A stretch of DNA of 64,000 nt from Bifidobacterium breve (lineage in GTDB: Bacteria; Actinomycetota; Thermoleophilia; Solirubrobacterales; Solirubrobacteraceae). The stretch lies in assembly GCA_945889475.1 (NCBI GenBank), contig CAMDBT010000005.1, forward strand, positions 38,821 to 102,820, read 5' to 3'. How positions within the stretch are numbered: the first letter of the stretch is position 1; every line of letters starts with the position of its first letter. Under the pieces are notes generated by a model. The model was not told where the DNA came from. It made no database searches and saw nothing but the letters and a program-made list of their open reading frames with translations. The position numbers and the translations under genes are program-made. Below, one piece after another: positions 35,989 through 45,314 of the stretch.

Positions 35989-37566
35989 TCAGCTACTGCG
36001 CGCCTCGGTGCGCATCTCGCTGAGAATCCGCTCCAGCCGCGGCTCGGCCTGATCGTCAACGTGGACCATCGCCGCCGCGACAGCCGGATGATGCTGGGCG
36101 ATCGCACGCTGCATCTCGTGAGCGACGGCACGGTAGCTGGGGTGGCCTTCGCGGCCAGAACGAAGCTCAATTAGCTGCATCGCCTCGCGCGCGTTGCAGT
36201 CGAGGATGAAACGGATTCGGTAACCGAGGCAGAGCGCGTACGGCGCGGCGTCTGCTTGGCCGCCGTCGGCGAGCCGCTGATACTCCGCGGCCGACGCCTC
36301 AAGGCCTCGCTTGTAATCGTCGGCAACGCCGGCCTGCCGCAGCTCGTCTGGCACCCCGGCGCCAAGCTCCGGGCCCAGCGTCTGCCACTGCACGGTCAGC
36401 ATCCGATGGCGCTGAAGGTCGCGGAAGGCGCCATAGTCGGCAACGATCTCAAAGCGATAGCGGACAGCCTCGAAGCCGCGGCCCGGGCGATGGCGTCGGT
36501 TGCTGCGGGCGCCGACGAAGTCGCTCAGCATCGCCGCCCGCTCGTCGCCGCTGAGGCGCTCAACGGCGCTGCGGATCGAAGCCTCGCTAGCGCGCGACTG
36601 CTCAAAGATCAGCGCGCAGAGCAGATCCTCCTCAGTGCCGTCAACGTGGCCCAGCTTGACCGACGGCCCAGCGTCGCCGTCGTCTCCCCCAGTCAGCTCC
36701 AGCCGCGTCGCCCAGTCGCGGCCGGCGGCGCTGCGCTGCTCGAGGTACTCGATCCACTCGCCGCCGCGGTCGGCGCGCTCAACGCGTGAGACGAAGCTAG
36801 GCATCACCTGTTTGAGCGTGGCTAACAGCATCTGGCCGTAGTAGCGGGCCTCAGGCAGCGGGTGGGCGAGCAGGTGGAGAATCAGCTGCTCATAGCTTTG
36901 GCCGGAGGCGAAGATCCCCATGTGCGAGAGCGAGCTGGCCGGCAGCAGCCCACGCAGTAGGTCGAGCGCCTTCGCTTCAATCGCCCGTGCGTGAGCTCTT
37001 TCGGAGCTGCCGGCGGCGGCCGGAAACTGCTCGCCAGCCCAAGCCGAGACGGCCGGGATTGCGGCCGAATAGGTACTGAAGAGGCTGTCCATCGTCTGCT
37101 CGTATTGCTGCCCCAATGCTTCGTCACGGTAGTAGCGGTAGCCAAGCCCGGCGACCTCGCCGTCGTAGCGGATGTAGCGCGTTGACTGCTCAAGGTAAGA
37201 GGCCAGCCGCGGCCGCTGGAGGATCTTCGTCAGCACGTTCGAAACCCATTCGCAAGCGAGGTGTGCGCCGCCCAGCTGCGCCACCGAGTCGTCGCCGTAG
37301 CCAAGGAAGATCGTGTCGTACAGCTCTGCAGCGCGCTTGCCTTCGTCGCGCTCCCAGTCGCCGCCGCCCTGCGGCAACGAATCGGCGAACTCATCGAGGA
37401 AGAGCCGCCGTAGCGTGCCGTCGTAGCGCGAATAGCGGGCGAAGAGCGCCCCTTTGACGGTCTCGGGAAGATTCACCAGCGCGAACACCGGCTGGTCGAG
37501 GTTCGTGAAGTGTGGCTCTAGGCGGGCCGCTTCGTCAGGGGTGAAGCTCTCGATCGGGTAGTCCAC
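35989..37566 (-). CDS. Double-length ThyX-like (flavin-dependent thymidylate synthase family) protein
   Basis: 525 aa; RPRLASYLEQSTRYIRYD in the N-half and LQRHRMLTVQWQ...ELRSGREGHPSYRAVAHEMQRAI in the C-half. Confidence 0.7.
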   Translation of the reverse strand: MDYPIESFTPDEAARLEPHFTNLDQPVFALVNLPETVKGALFARYSRYDGTLRRLFLDEFADSLPQGGGDWERDEGKRAAELYDTIFLGYGDDSVAQLGGAHLACEWVSNVLTKILQRPRLASYLEQSTRYIRYDGEVAGLGYRYYRDEALGQQYEQTMDSLFSTYSAAIPAVSAWAGEQFPAAAGSSERAHARAIEAKALDLLRGLLPASSLSHMGIFASGQSYEQLILHLLAHPLPEARYYGQMLLATLKQVMPSFVSRVERADRGGEWIEYLEQRSAAGRDWATRLELTGGDDGDAGPSVKLGHVDGTEEDLLCALIFEQSRASEASIRSAVERLSGDERAAMLSDFVGARSNRRHRPGRGFEAVRYRFEIVADYGAFRDLQRHRMLTVQWQTLGPELGAGVPDELRQAGVADDYKRGLEASAAEYQRLADGGQADAAPYALCLGYRIRFILDCNAREAMQLIELRSGREGHPSYRAVAHEMQRAIAQHHPAVAAAMVHVDDQAEPRLERILSEMRTEARSS

Positions 37567-37655
37567 AGGGAGCCGAACGGTAGCGCGCCGATCGGCGCGG
37601 GCGGGCTGCGGTGATTAGCTACAGGCCGAGGCCGCAGGCGGGCTGCGCCGCTCAG

Positions 37656-39185
37656 CTAGAGGCCGAGGCCGCGGGCTGCGCTGGCGACGAGATTGAAGAC
37701 CGGCTGCGGAATGATCCCGAAGACCAGCACGGCGATTGCCAGCACGGCACCAATCAACGTTAGCTCCCATCCGGCGCGGCCCGGCTCGGCGTCGGGGGCG
37801 CCGCCAGCGAGCACCGGCACGCCTCCTGCTCCGTCGGCTGCGGGCTCCGTCTCACCACGCCAGATCGTCGCCACGACCGGCAGGTAGTAGGCAAGCGAGA
37901 CGACTGAAAGGATCACCAGCACGGCAGCCAGCCAGGCGTAATCGCCGGCCGCGGCGGCTTCGATCAGGCGCAGCTTAGCCATGAAACCTGCCGTCGCTGG
38001 AATCCCAGCGAGGCTCAGCATCGCCATCGTCATCACTAGCGCAAGAACCGGGCGCTCGCTGCCGAGCCCGCGCAGCGCCGAGATGTTGTCGCCCTCGTCG
38101 GTCTCGCGCTCGCGCGCGATCACGACCGCGAACGCCGCGAGGTTGCCGAGGCTGTAGAGGATTAGGTACGAGCAGATCGCCTGCACGCCGAGATCGGTCA
38201 CGAGCACGAAGCCGACGAGCACGTAACCGGCCTGTGCGACCGACGAGTAGGCGAGCATCCGCTTCATCGACGGCTGGCGCAGCGCACCGACGTTGCCGAC
38301 GACCATCGTGATCAGCGCAATTGCAACCCAGATCGGCTCCCAAGTCTCGGCCGCAGGGCGCAAGGCAACGTCGAAGAGGCGGATGATGACGCCGAAGGCA
38401 GCGGCCTTGGTCGCGACCGACATGAAGGCAGTGACCGGCGTTGGCGCGCCCTCATAAACGTCAGGCGTCCACTGATGGAACGGCGCCAGCGAAGCCTTGA
38501 AGGCGAAGCCGACCGTGCACATCGCGACCGCCGTCAGGAAGAGTGGATCGGTCGCGAGGCCGTTGCTGGCGATCGCGGCGGCAATTTCGCTGTAGCCGGT
38601 TTGGCCGGTCGCTCCGTAGAGCAGCGCGAAGCCGTAGAGCACCGTCGCCGAGCCGACCGAGCCGACGATCAGGTACTTCAGGCCCGCCTCCAACGAGCGC
38701 TCCGCCCGAACGCGCGAAGCGCAGAGGATGTAAAGCGGCAGCGAGAGCAGCTCAAGGCCAACGAAGGTTGTGACTAGGTCGCGTGAGGCGACGAGCACGA
38801 ACATGCCCGCCGAGCCGAGCAGCATCAGCGAGAAAAACTCGCCGTGCGCGATCTCGTCGGCCGCCTGATCGCGCCAGGCGAGCAGCGTCGAGATGATCCC
38901 CGCGCCGCAGATCACCAGCATCAGGATCAGCGTCAGCGGGTCTAGCTGCAGGGCTCCTTCGATCAAGACGATCGACTGACCCCAAAGCGCGATCACACAG
39001 CCGATCGCCGCCGCGAAGGTCACCAGGCTGACCAGCGGCACAACTTGGGTGCGGATCGCGCGCGGGCCGGCGAGGCCGACGATCAGCGCGACGATCGCGC
39101 CGCCGAGCAGCGCCAGCAGCGGCGAGAGTCCAGCCCAGTCAATGTACGGGGCAGCAGGCACCGCGGCGGCGACTGAGAAACTCAT
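37656..39185 (-). CDS. nuoN: NADH-quinone oxidoreductase subunit N
   Basis: 509 aa; proton-pumping module motifs (FKASLAPFHQWTPDVYEGAPTPVTAFMSV); order in operon. Confidence 0.93.
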   Translation of the reverse strand: MSFSVAAAVPAAPYIDWAGLSPLLALLGGAIVALIVGLAGPRAIRTQVVPLVSLVTFAAAIGCVIALWGQSIVLIEGALQLDPLTLILMLVICGAGIISTLLAWRDQAADEIAHGEFFSLMLLGSAGMFVLVASRDLVTTFVGLELLSLPLYILCASRVRAERSLEAGLKYLIVGSVGSATVLYGFALLYGATGQTGYSEIAAAIASNGLATDPLFLTAVAMCTVGFAFKASLAPFHQWTPDVYEGAPTPVTAFMSVATKAAAFGVIIRLFDVALRPAAETWEPIWVAIALITMVVGNVGALRQPSMKRMLAYSSVAQAGYVLVGFVLVTDLGVQAICSYLILYSLGNLAAFAVVIARERETDEGDNISALRGLGSERPVLALVMTMAMLSLAGIPATAGFMAKLRLIEAAAAGDYAWLAAVLVILSVVSLAYYLPVVATIWRGETEPAADGAGGVPVLAGGAPDAEPGRAGWELTLIGAVLAIAVLVFGIIPQPVFNLVASAARGLGL

Positions 39186-40696
39186 CGCGCCGCCCCCTGC
39201 GTTGTGTTGCTGGCGTCGGAATTCTGGACCTGCTGCGCCGCGCTGAGCGCCTTGCTGGTGGCGTCCTGCGCCGGGCTGAGCGCAAACTGGGGATAGAGCG
39301 CCAGCGCAATCACGACCAGCAGCAGCGGCACAATCACGAGCCCCTCGCGAAGCGTCAGCTCAAATGAGTTGACCTTTTCGGCGACGCGGTGATGCATCGA
39401 GCTGACGTAGAGCCGCAGCGCATAGAAGGCTGCCAGCGCGACGCCGATCGCAGCGACGAAGGCGAAGGCCATCTTGCTCGTGAACGTGCCGAGCAGAATC
39501 ATGAACTCGCCGACGAAGTTGGCCGTTCCGGGCATCGCCAGCAGCGCAAAGCTGAGGACCAGGAAGACGGCGGCGAAGGCCGGGGCGCCCTTCGCGATGC
39601 CGCCCATGTCGGAGAGCTTCTCACTGCCGCCGGTCCGGCGCGCGAGCATCGCTACGACGAAGATCAAGGCGCCGGCGACGATCGCGTGGTTGGTCGCCTG
39701 CAAGAGCGCGCCGTCGGCTCCGCGCCCGTCGAGGGCGAAGATTCCCAGCACGATGAAGCCGAGCTGGGCGATCGATGAGTAACCAAGCACGAGCCGCGCG
39801 CTGTCAACGGTGAAGGCCATCACCGACCCGTAAAGGATTGAGGCAACCGCGACGATCATCAGCAGCTCCTGGTATTCGACCGCCGCCTCGGGGAAGAGCG
39901 GCAGCGCAACCTGGAGGAAGCCGTAGGCGGCGACCTTGCTGAGGATCGCCGTGAAGACCGCCAGCACACCGATCGGCATGTTCGAATAACCATCGGGCAT
40001 CCAGCCGTGGAACGGGAACGACGGCATCTTGATCAAGAAGGCGAGCGCAAACGCTAGGAAGATCCAGCCCTGCGCGGTGCTGCCAAGCGGTGTCTTCGCA
40101 AGCTCTGCCAGCAGGAAGCTCGGCTGACCGCCGTCGGCCGCCATCACCCCGGTCGTGATCGCCCCGACGAGCATCAGCAGCGAACCGACGAGCGTGTAGA
40201 GGAATAGCTTCAGCACCGCGCTGGTGCGGTCCGGGCCGCCCCAGATCACGATCAGGAAGTAGAACGGCACCAGCATCAGGTCGAAGAAGATCACGAACAG
40301 CGCCCGGTCCTGGGCGAGGAATGCGCCTAGCACAGCGGTCTGCGCTAGCCCCATCAGCAACGCGTAGATTCCTGGCTTGCCGTGGTCCGGCTCGTCAACG
40401 AGCGTCCACAGCGCCGAGGCCGTGAAGATCACCGCCGTCGTCGCCAGCAGCACGAGGTTGAGGCCGCTGACGCCTAGCGCGTAGTGGACGCCAATTGAAC
40501 TGATCCAGAGCTCGTCGGTGACGTACTGCAGCCCGCCGAGAGCGCGGTCGTAGTCGGCTAGAAGCGTGATCGTATAGGCCAGCACCAGCAGCGTCCCGAT
40601 CAGTGAAATCCAGCGCGCAAAGCGGCTCGGAAGCAGCAGCGCGAGCAGCCCAGCGACTGCGGGGAGCCAGAGGATGATCGAGAGGTGGATCGTCAC
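39182..40696 (-). CDS. nuoM: NADH-quinone oxidoreductase subunit M
   Basis: IKMPSFPFHGWMPDGYSNMPIGVLAVF, SSIAQLGFIVLGIFA. Confidence 0.93.
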   Translation of the reverse strand: MTIHLSIILWLPAVAGLLALLLPSRFARWISLIGTLLVLAYTITLLADYDRALGGLQYVTDELWISSIGVHYALGVSGLNLVLLATTAVIFTASALWTLVDEPDHGKPGIYALLMGLAQTAVLGAFLAQDRALFVIFFDLMLVPFYFLIVIWGGPDRTSAVLKLFLYTLVGSLLMLVGAITTGVMAADGGQPSFLLAELAKTPLGSTAQGWIFLAFALAFLIKMPSFPFHGWMPDGYSNMPIGVLAVFTAILSKVAAYGFLQVALPLFPEAAVEYQELLMIVAVASILYGSVMAFTVDSARLVLGYSSIAQLGFIVLGIFALDGRGADGALLQATNHAIVAGALIFVVAMLARRTGGSEKLSDMGGIAKGAPAFAAVFLVLSFALLAMPGTANFVGEFMILLGTFTSKMAFAFVAAIGVALAAFYALRLYVSSMHHRVAEKVNSFELTLREGLVIVPLLLVVIALALYPQFALSPAQDATSKALSAAQQVQNSDASNTTQGAAR

Positions 40697-42735
40697 AGCG
40701 CACGCACCAGGAAGTAGAGAAGGACGACCGAGAGGCCGCCGATCACGATTGCCGCGTAGCTGCGAATGAGGCCTGTCTGGACTGCCCGCACGGCCGCCGA
40801 TCCGGCCTTGACGAGCCCCGACGTACCGCCGATCAGCGCCCCGTTGATGACGACCCGCTCAAAGCTGTCGTGCGCCCAGCGGCCAATCCAGATAACCGGC
40901 CTGACGACGAAGATCGAGTAGAACTCGTCGAAGTACCACTTGTTGATGAAGAGCCGATGCAGCCACGGCAGGCGGGCCTGAATGGCGGCCGAGGTCCCCG
41001 GCCTACGGACCCAGATCCAGTAAGCGCACGCGAGGCTGACGATCGCGATCACCGACGAGAGGATCAGCCCGAAAGCCTCGAGGCCGGGCTGGTCGGGCTC
41101 GTAGGCGACGATCGTGTTGGCGAAGGTCGGCTCGAGGAAGCTGCTGAGCACGTCGGTAATCCCAAACGGCAGCTGAATCACACCTGCGACGACGGCGAGG
41201 ATCGCCAGCGGAATCATCGCATAGCGCATCTGCCAAGTCGTCTCGGCGTACTTGTGCTCCTTGCCGGGGAAGCCAACCTCGGAATCCTCGACCTCCTGCG
41301 TTGAGGGGTCGTCCTCGTTGCCGGTGTGCGGATTGGTGTGCTCGGCCGGGTGGTAGGCATGGCCGCTTTCGATCACCACCTGCGCTTCCTTGCACGGCTC
41401 GCCCCAGAAGGCGCGGTAGATCATTCGCCAGGTGTAGAAAACGGTGAAGGCGGCGCCGACGTAACCGGCAACGTAAAGCCCCCAGTACCAGCCACCGCGC
41501 GCACCGACCTCAAACAGCAGCGTGTCCTTCGAGAAGAAGCCGGAAAACAGCGGGAAGGCTGAAAGCGCGAAACCACCCGCGAGGAAGCAGACGAAGGTGA
41601 AAGGCAATGCTTTACGGAAGCCGCTCATGTTGTTGAGCGACTGGTTCCCGCCCATCGCTGAGATCACCGAGCCGGCGGCCATGAACAGCAGCGCCTTGAA
41701 GAAGGCGTGGGTCATCATGTGGAAGAAGCCGCCGACGTAAGCGGCGGCGCTGACGCCCATGATCATGTAGCCGATCTGCGACATCGTCGAGTAGGCGATC
41801 ACGCGCTTGAGGTCGGTCATCACGAGGCCGATGCTGCCTGCGACCAGCAGCGTCAGAGCGCCGATGATCGCGCCGACCGCTGCCGCCGTTGGCGCCCACT
41901 CGAAGAGCACGTGGAGGCGGCCGATCAGATAGACACCGGCGGTAACCATCGTCGCCGCGTGGATCAACGAGCTGACCGGCGTTGGCCCTTCCATCGCGTC
42001 CGGAAGCCAGGTCTGGAACGGGATCTGCGCCGACTTGGCAAAGGCGCCAACGAGAATCAAGAGCATCGCGATCACCAGCTCCGGCGCGTCCTTCTCAAAG
42101 GCCGCGTGAGCACCGGAGAAGAGCTGGCCGTAGTCGAGCACGCCCATTGTCTTGAACAGCAAGAGCGTGCCGAGAACGAGGCCGATGTCGCCGACGACGT
42201 TCATCACGAAAGCCTTGATACCGGCCGCCGTCGCCGTATCGCGCCGGTACCAGTAGGAGACCAGCATGTAGGAGGCGGCGCCGACGAAGGCCCAGCCGAT
42301 GATCAGCAAGACGAGGTTGCCTGCCAGTACCAACAGCAGCATTGAGAAGACGAAGAAGTTGAGGTACGAGAAGTAGCGCACGTAGCCGGCGTCGGTCTGC
42401 ATGTAGCCGACCGAGTAGAGGTGGATCAGCGTTGAGACGCCGGTCACGACGAGGATCATGAAGGTCGAGAGCGGATCAACGTAAAGGCCGAGCTGAATCT
42501 TTACGCCGTCAACGTTGACCAGATCCCACAGCGAGGTGGTTGCGGCGCGCGCCTCGGACGGCAGCGCCTGGAGCTGGATCAGCGTTATCACCGCGAAGAC
42601 GAAGGCCAACGCGATCGCTGCCGTGCCGATCGTCCCGGCTGCGCGCGGCGAGAGCTTCTTGCCGAGCAGCGCGATTGTCAGCATCCCTGTCAGAGGACAG
42701 GCAAGCACTAGCCATGCAGCCAAGGAGAGGCTCAT
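40693..42735 (-). CDS. nuoL: NADH-quinone oxidoreductase subunit L
   Basis: 680 aa; AKSAQIPFQTWLPDAMEGPTPVSSLIHAATMVTAGVYLIGR. Confidence 0.95.
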   Translation of the reverse strand: MSLSLAAWLVLACPLTGMLTIALLGKKLSPRAAGTIGTAAIALAFVFAVITLIQLQALPSEARAATTSLWDLVNVDGVKIQLGLYVDPLSTFMILVVTGVSTLIHLYSVGYMQTDAGYVRYFSYLNFFVFSMLLLVLAGNLVLLIIGWAFVGAASYMLVSYWYRRDTATAAGIKAFVMNVVGDIGLVLGTLLLFKTMGVLDYGQLFSGAHAAFEKDAPELVIAMLLILVGAFAKSAQIPFQTWLPDAMEGPTPVSSLIHAATMVTAGVYLIGRLHVLFEWAPTAAAVGAIIGALTLLVAGSIGLVMTDLKRVIAYSTMSQIGYMIMGVSAAAYVGGFFHMMTHAFFKALLFMAAGSVISAMGGNQSLNNMSGFRKALPFTFVCFLAGGFALSAFPLFSGFFSKDTLLFEVGARGGWYWGLYVAGYVGAAFTVFYTWRMIYRAFWGEPCKEAQVVIESGHAYHPAEHTNPHTGNEDDPSTQEVEDSEVGFPGKEHKYAETTWQMRYAMIPLAILAVVAGVIQLPFGITDVLSSFLEPTFANTIVAYEPDQPGLEAFGLILSSVIAIVSLACAYWIWVRRPGTSAAIQARLPWLHRLFINKWYFDEFYSIFVVRPVIWIGRWAHDSFERVVINGALIGGTSGLVKAGSAAVRAVQTGLIRSYAAIVIGGLSVVLLYFLVRAL

Positions 42736-43031
42736 CCGTGCAGCTCCCGAAGCTCGTCAACGTCGACCGGCAGGCGGCGACGGTAGAGCGCGACGATGAT
42801 GCCAAGGCCGATCGCAACTTCGCAGGCCGCAATCACCATCACGACGATCGCGAAGATCTCCCCTGCGCCATCTCCCCACATCCGCGAGAAGCCGATCAGC
42901 GCGAGGTTGCCAGCGTTCAGCATCAGTTCGAGGCAGAGCAGAATCACGAGCGGGTTGCGGCGGACGATCACGCCAGCGGCGCCGAGCGTGAAGATCATCG
43001 CCGACACGAGTAGGTACCAGTTGACGCTCAT
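42732..43031 (-). CDS. nuoK: NADH-quinone oxidoreductase subunit K
   Basis: 99 aa; NPLVILLCLELMLNAGNLALIGFS, EVAIGLGIIVALYR. Confidence 0.93.
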   Translation of the reverse strand: MSVNWYLLVSAMIFTLGAAGVIVRRNPLVILLCLELMLNAGNLALIGFSRMWGDGAGEIFAIVVMVIAACEVAIGLGIIVALYRRRLPVDVDELRELHG

Positions 43032-43723
43032 CGGTCGTCCTCGGCGGCGGCGCGGGTGGGCTGCTGGAGCTCGCGGCCTTCGAACTGCGGATCGGGCAGC
43101 GGCTTTGTGACGCCGTACCCGGATACGCCTTCAGCCATCGAACCGGTTGCCGCCGGGCTTGGCGTGTCAACGGGGGTGTGGCGCGGGGAAAGGTTGCTTT
43201 CGTCCTCAGCGATGCCGCCGCGCCTGCCGGCCAGCGCAACGGCGCCGATTGCGGCAACCAGCAGCAGCATTGAAGCCAGCTCGAAGGCCAGCAGGTAGTC
43301 GGTCAACAGCAGCTCACCAATCTGGGCCGGCGTGCCGTAGTTGGCCGAGAGCGTTGCGCCGTCGGTGCCGAGCGCGCTGAGCGCCGTGCCGAGAATCGCG
43401 ATTGCCAGCTCGATGAAGATCAACGAAGCAAAGCCGATCGCCAGCGCCTTCTGGCGCGCACTGGCGCTCCAGAGCTGGTCGGGCTTGTCGCCGCCACCGA
43501 CGTAGGCCACGACGAAGACGTAGAGCACCATCACTGCGCCGGCGTAGACGACGATCTGCGCGACGGCGACGAACTGCGCCTCGAGCAGCAAGAAAAGTAG
43601 GGCCAACGAGATCAGGTGCACGACCAGCGAGAGCATGCAGTAGAACGGGTTGCGCAGCATCACAACGCCGACCGCACCGGCAAGCGCAAATCCAGCGAAG
43701 ATGAAGAAGAAAAGGAAGGTCAT
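43028..43723 (-). CDS. nuoJ: NADH-quinone oxidoreductase subunit J
   Basis: NPFYCMLSLVVHLISLALLFLLLEAQFVAVAQIVVYAGAVMVLYVFVV; extended hydrophilic C-terminal tail. Confidence 0.9.
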   Translation of the reverse strand: MTFLFFFIFAGFALAGAVGVVMLRNPFYCMLSLVVHLISLALLFLLLEAQFVAVAQIVVYAGAVMVLYVFVVAYVGGGDKPDQLWSASARQKALAIGFASLIFIELAIAILGTALSALGTDGATLSANYGTPAQIGELLLTDYLLAFELASMLLLVAAIGAVALAGRRGGIAEDESNLSPRHTPVDTPSPAATGSMAEGVSGYGVTKPLPDPQFEGRELQQPTRAAAEDDR

Positions 43724-43735
43724 CGTTGCCGCGGT

Positions 43736-44299
43736 CTACTCCCCTTCAGCCCTCAGCGGCGTCCGTTCGATCGGTTCAGCAAGCAGCATCTCCTTTGTGA
43801 AGATCAGATCGGAACGGTTGGCGTCGGAGAGCTCATACTCGTGGCCCATCGTGATCGCATCGAACGGGCAGGCAATCTCGCAGTAGCCACAGAAGATGCA
43901 GCGGGAGAGGTTGATCTCATAGACGGCGGCGTAGCGCTCACCGGCCGAGACGCGGTGCTCGGGCGTGTTCTCAGCGGCGACGACGCGGATGCAGTCCGCT
44001 GGGCAGGCGGCGGCGCAGAGCGAGCAGCCAACGCACTTCTCAAGGCCGCTGTCCTCAAAGCGGTGGAGCTGATGGCGGCCGCGGAAGCGCGGATAGACGG
44101 GAATCTTCTGCTCCGGGTACTGAATCGTGTCAACGCCCATCCGCAGCTGACCGAAGGTTGTTTTCAGGCCGCGCAGCGTCTCACCAAATGCGCGGTAGAG
44201 GCCGCCGGCGCCACCGGCCTTCTGCGGCCCGCGGACAACTTCGATCACGTCTTTTTCTGGATCCCAGGCCACCGTCAGACTCCTAGCTAGCGACCACAA
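43736..44299 (-). CDS. nuoI: NADH-quinone oxidoreductase subunit I
   Basis: Two 4Fe-4S motifs [16 protein letters not shown] and [16 protein letters not shown]. Confidence 0.93.
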   Translation of the reverse strand: MWSLARSLTVAWDPEKDVIEVVRGPQKAGGAGGLYRAFGETLRGLKTTFGQLRMGVDTIQYPEQKIPVYPRFRGRHQLHRFEDSGLEKCVGCSLCAAACPADCIRVVAAENTPEHRVSAGERYAAVYEINLSRCIFCGYCEIACPFDAITMGHEYELSDANRSDLIFTKEMLLAEPIERTPLRAEGE

Positions 44300-45314
44300 C
44301 GATCGCGGTTATCAGGGCATTGAGCGTGGCCAGTGGCAGCAAGACCTTCCAGCCCAGCGACATCAGTTGGTCGTAACGCAGCCGCGGTAGCGTCGCGCGG
44401 ATCCAGATGAAGAATGTGACGAAGGCCAGCATCTTGGCGATCACGATGAACGGATCAACCCAGTTCGGCGGGTGGATCCCAAACGGCAGCAGCCAGCCGC
44501 CGAGGAAGAGCGCAGTCGCGATTCCTGAGACGACGATCATGTTGAGGTACTCGGCGAAGAAATAGAGCGTGAACTTGCTGCCGCCGAACTCGGTGTTGTA
44601 ACCACCTGTTAGCTCAGCGTCGGCTTCCATCAGGTCGAATGGCGGCCGGTTCGTCTCAGCGAAGCTGGCGACCATAAAGACGATGAAGCCAAAGAACTGC
44701 GGCACGATGTACCACATCCCCTGCTGCGCTTCGACGATTCCCGTCAGCGACATCGTCTGCGCCGTGATGACCACGCCGATCAGCGCCATCCCCTGCGGCA
44801 CCTCGTAGCTGATCAGCTGCGCGGCGGCGCGCATCGAGCCAAGGAAGGAGTACTTCGAACCGGAGGCCCAGCCCCCGAGCATCACCGAGTAGAACGAGAC
44901 TGCGCCGAACGCAAAGACGTAGAGCGGGCCGATGCTGACATCGATTCCATAAAGGCCGGTAGCGGTGCCAAAGATGTCAACTACCGGGCCGTACGGCACC
45001 AAAGCGAGTGCGCCGAAGGCCGCCGTGATCGACAGAATCGGGGCCAACGTGAACAGCCACCCAATCGCTGTTTTGGGGCGGAACGGCTCCTTGCTGAGCA
45101 GCTTGATGATGTCGGCAATCGGCGTCATCGCGCCGTAAGGGCCAACGCGGTTGGGGCCGTAACGGTTCTGGAAGCGGCCAAGAATTTTCCGCTCCATCAT
45201 CAGCACGACCGGCACCAGCTGGAGCCCGATCAATGCGAAGACGATGCACTTGATGACGACCATCCACCAAGGCTCGATGTAGCCGACGAGCGCGAACGGG
45301 ACGTTGATGTTCAT
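44283..45314 (-). CDS. nuoH: NADH-quinone oxidoreductase subunit H
   Basis: [56 protein letters not shown]. Confidence 0.95.
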   Translation of the reverse strand: MNINVPFALVGYIEPWWMVVIKCIVFALIGLQLVPVVLMMERKILGRFQNRYGPNRVGPYGAMTPIADIIKLLSKEPFRPKTAIGWLFTLAPILSITAAFGALALVPYGPVVDIFGTATGLYGIDVSIGPLYVFAFGAVSFYSVMLGGWASGSKYSFLGSMRAAAQLISYEVPQGMALIGVVITAQTMSLTGIVEAQQGMWYIVPQFFGFIVFMVASFAETNRPPFDLMEADAELTGGYNTEFGGSKFTLYFFAEYLNMIVVSGIATALFLGGWLLPFGIHPPNWVDPFIVIAKMLAFVTFFIWIRATLPRLRYDQLMSLGWKVLLPLATLNALITAIVVVAS

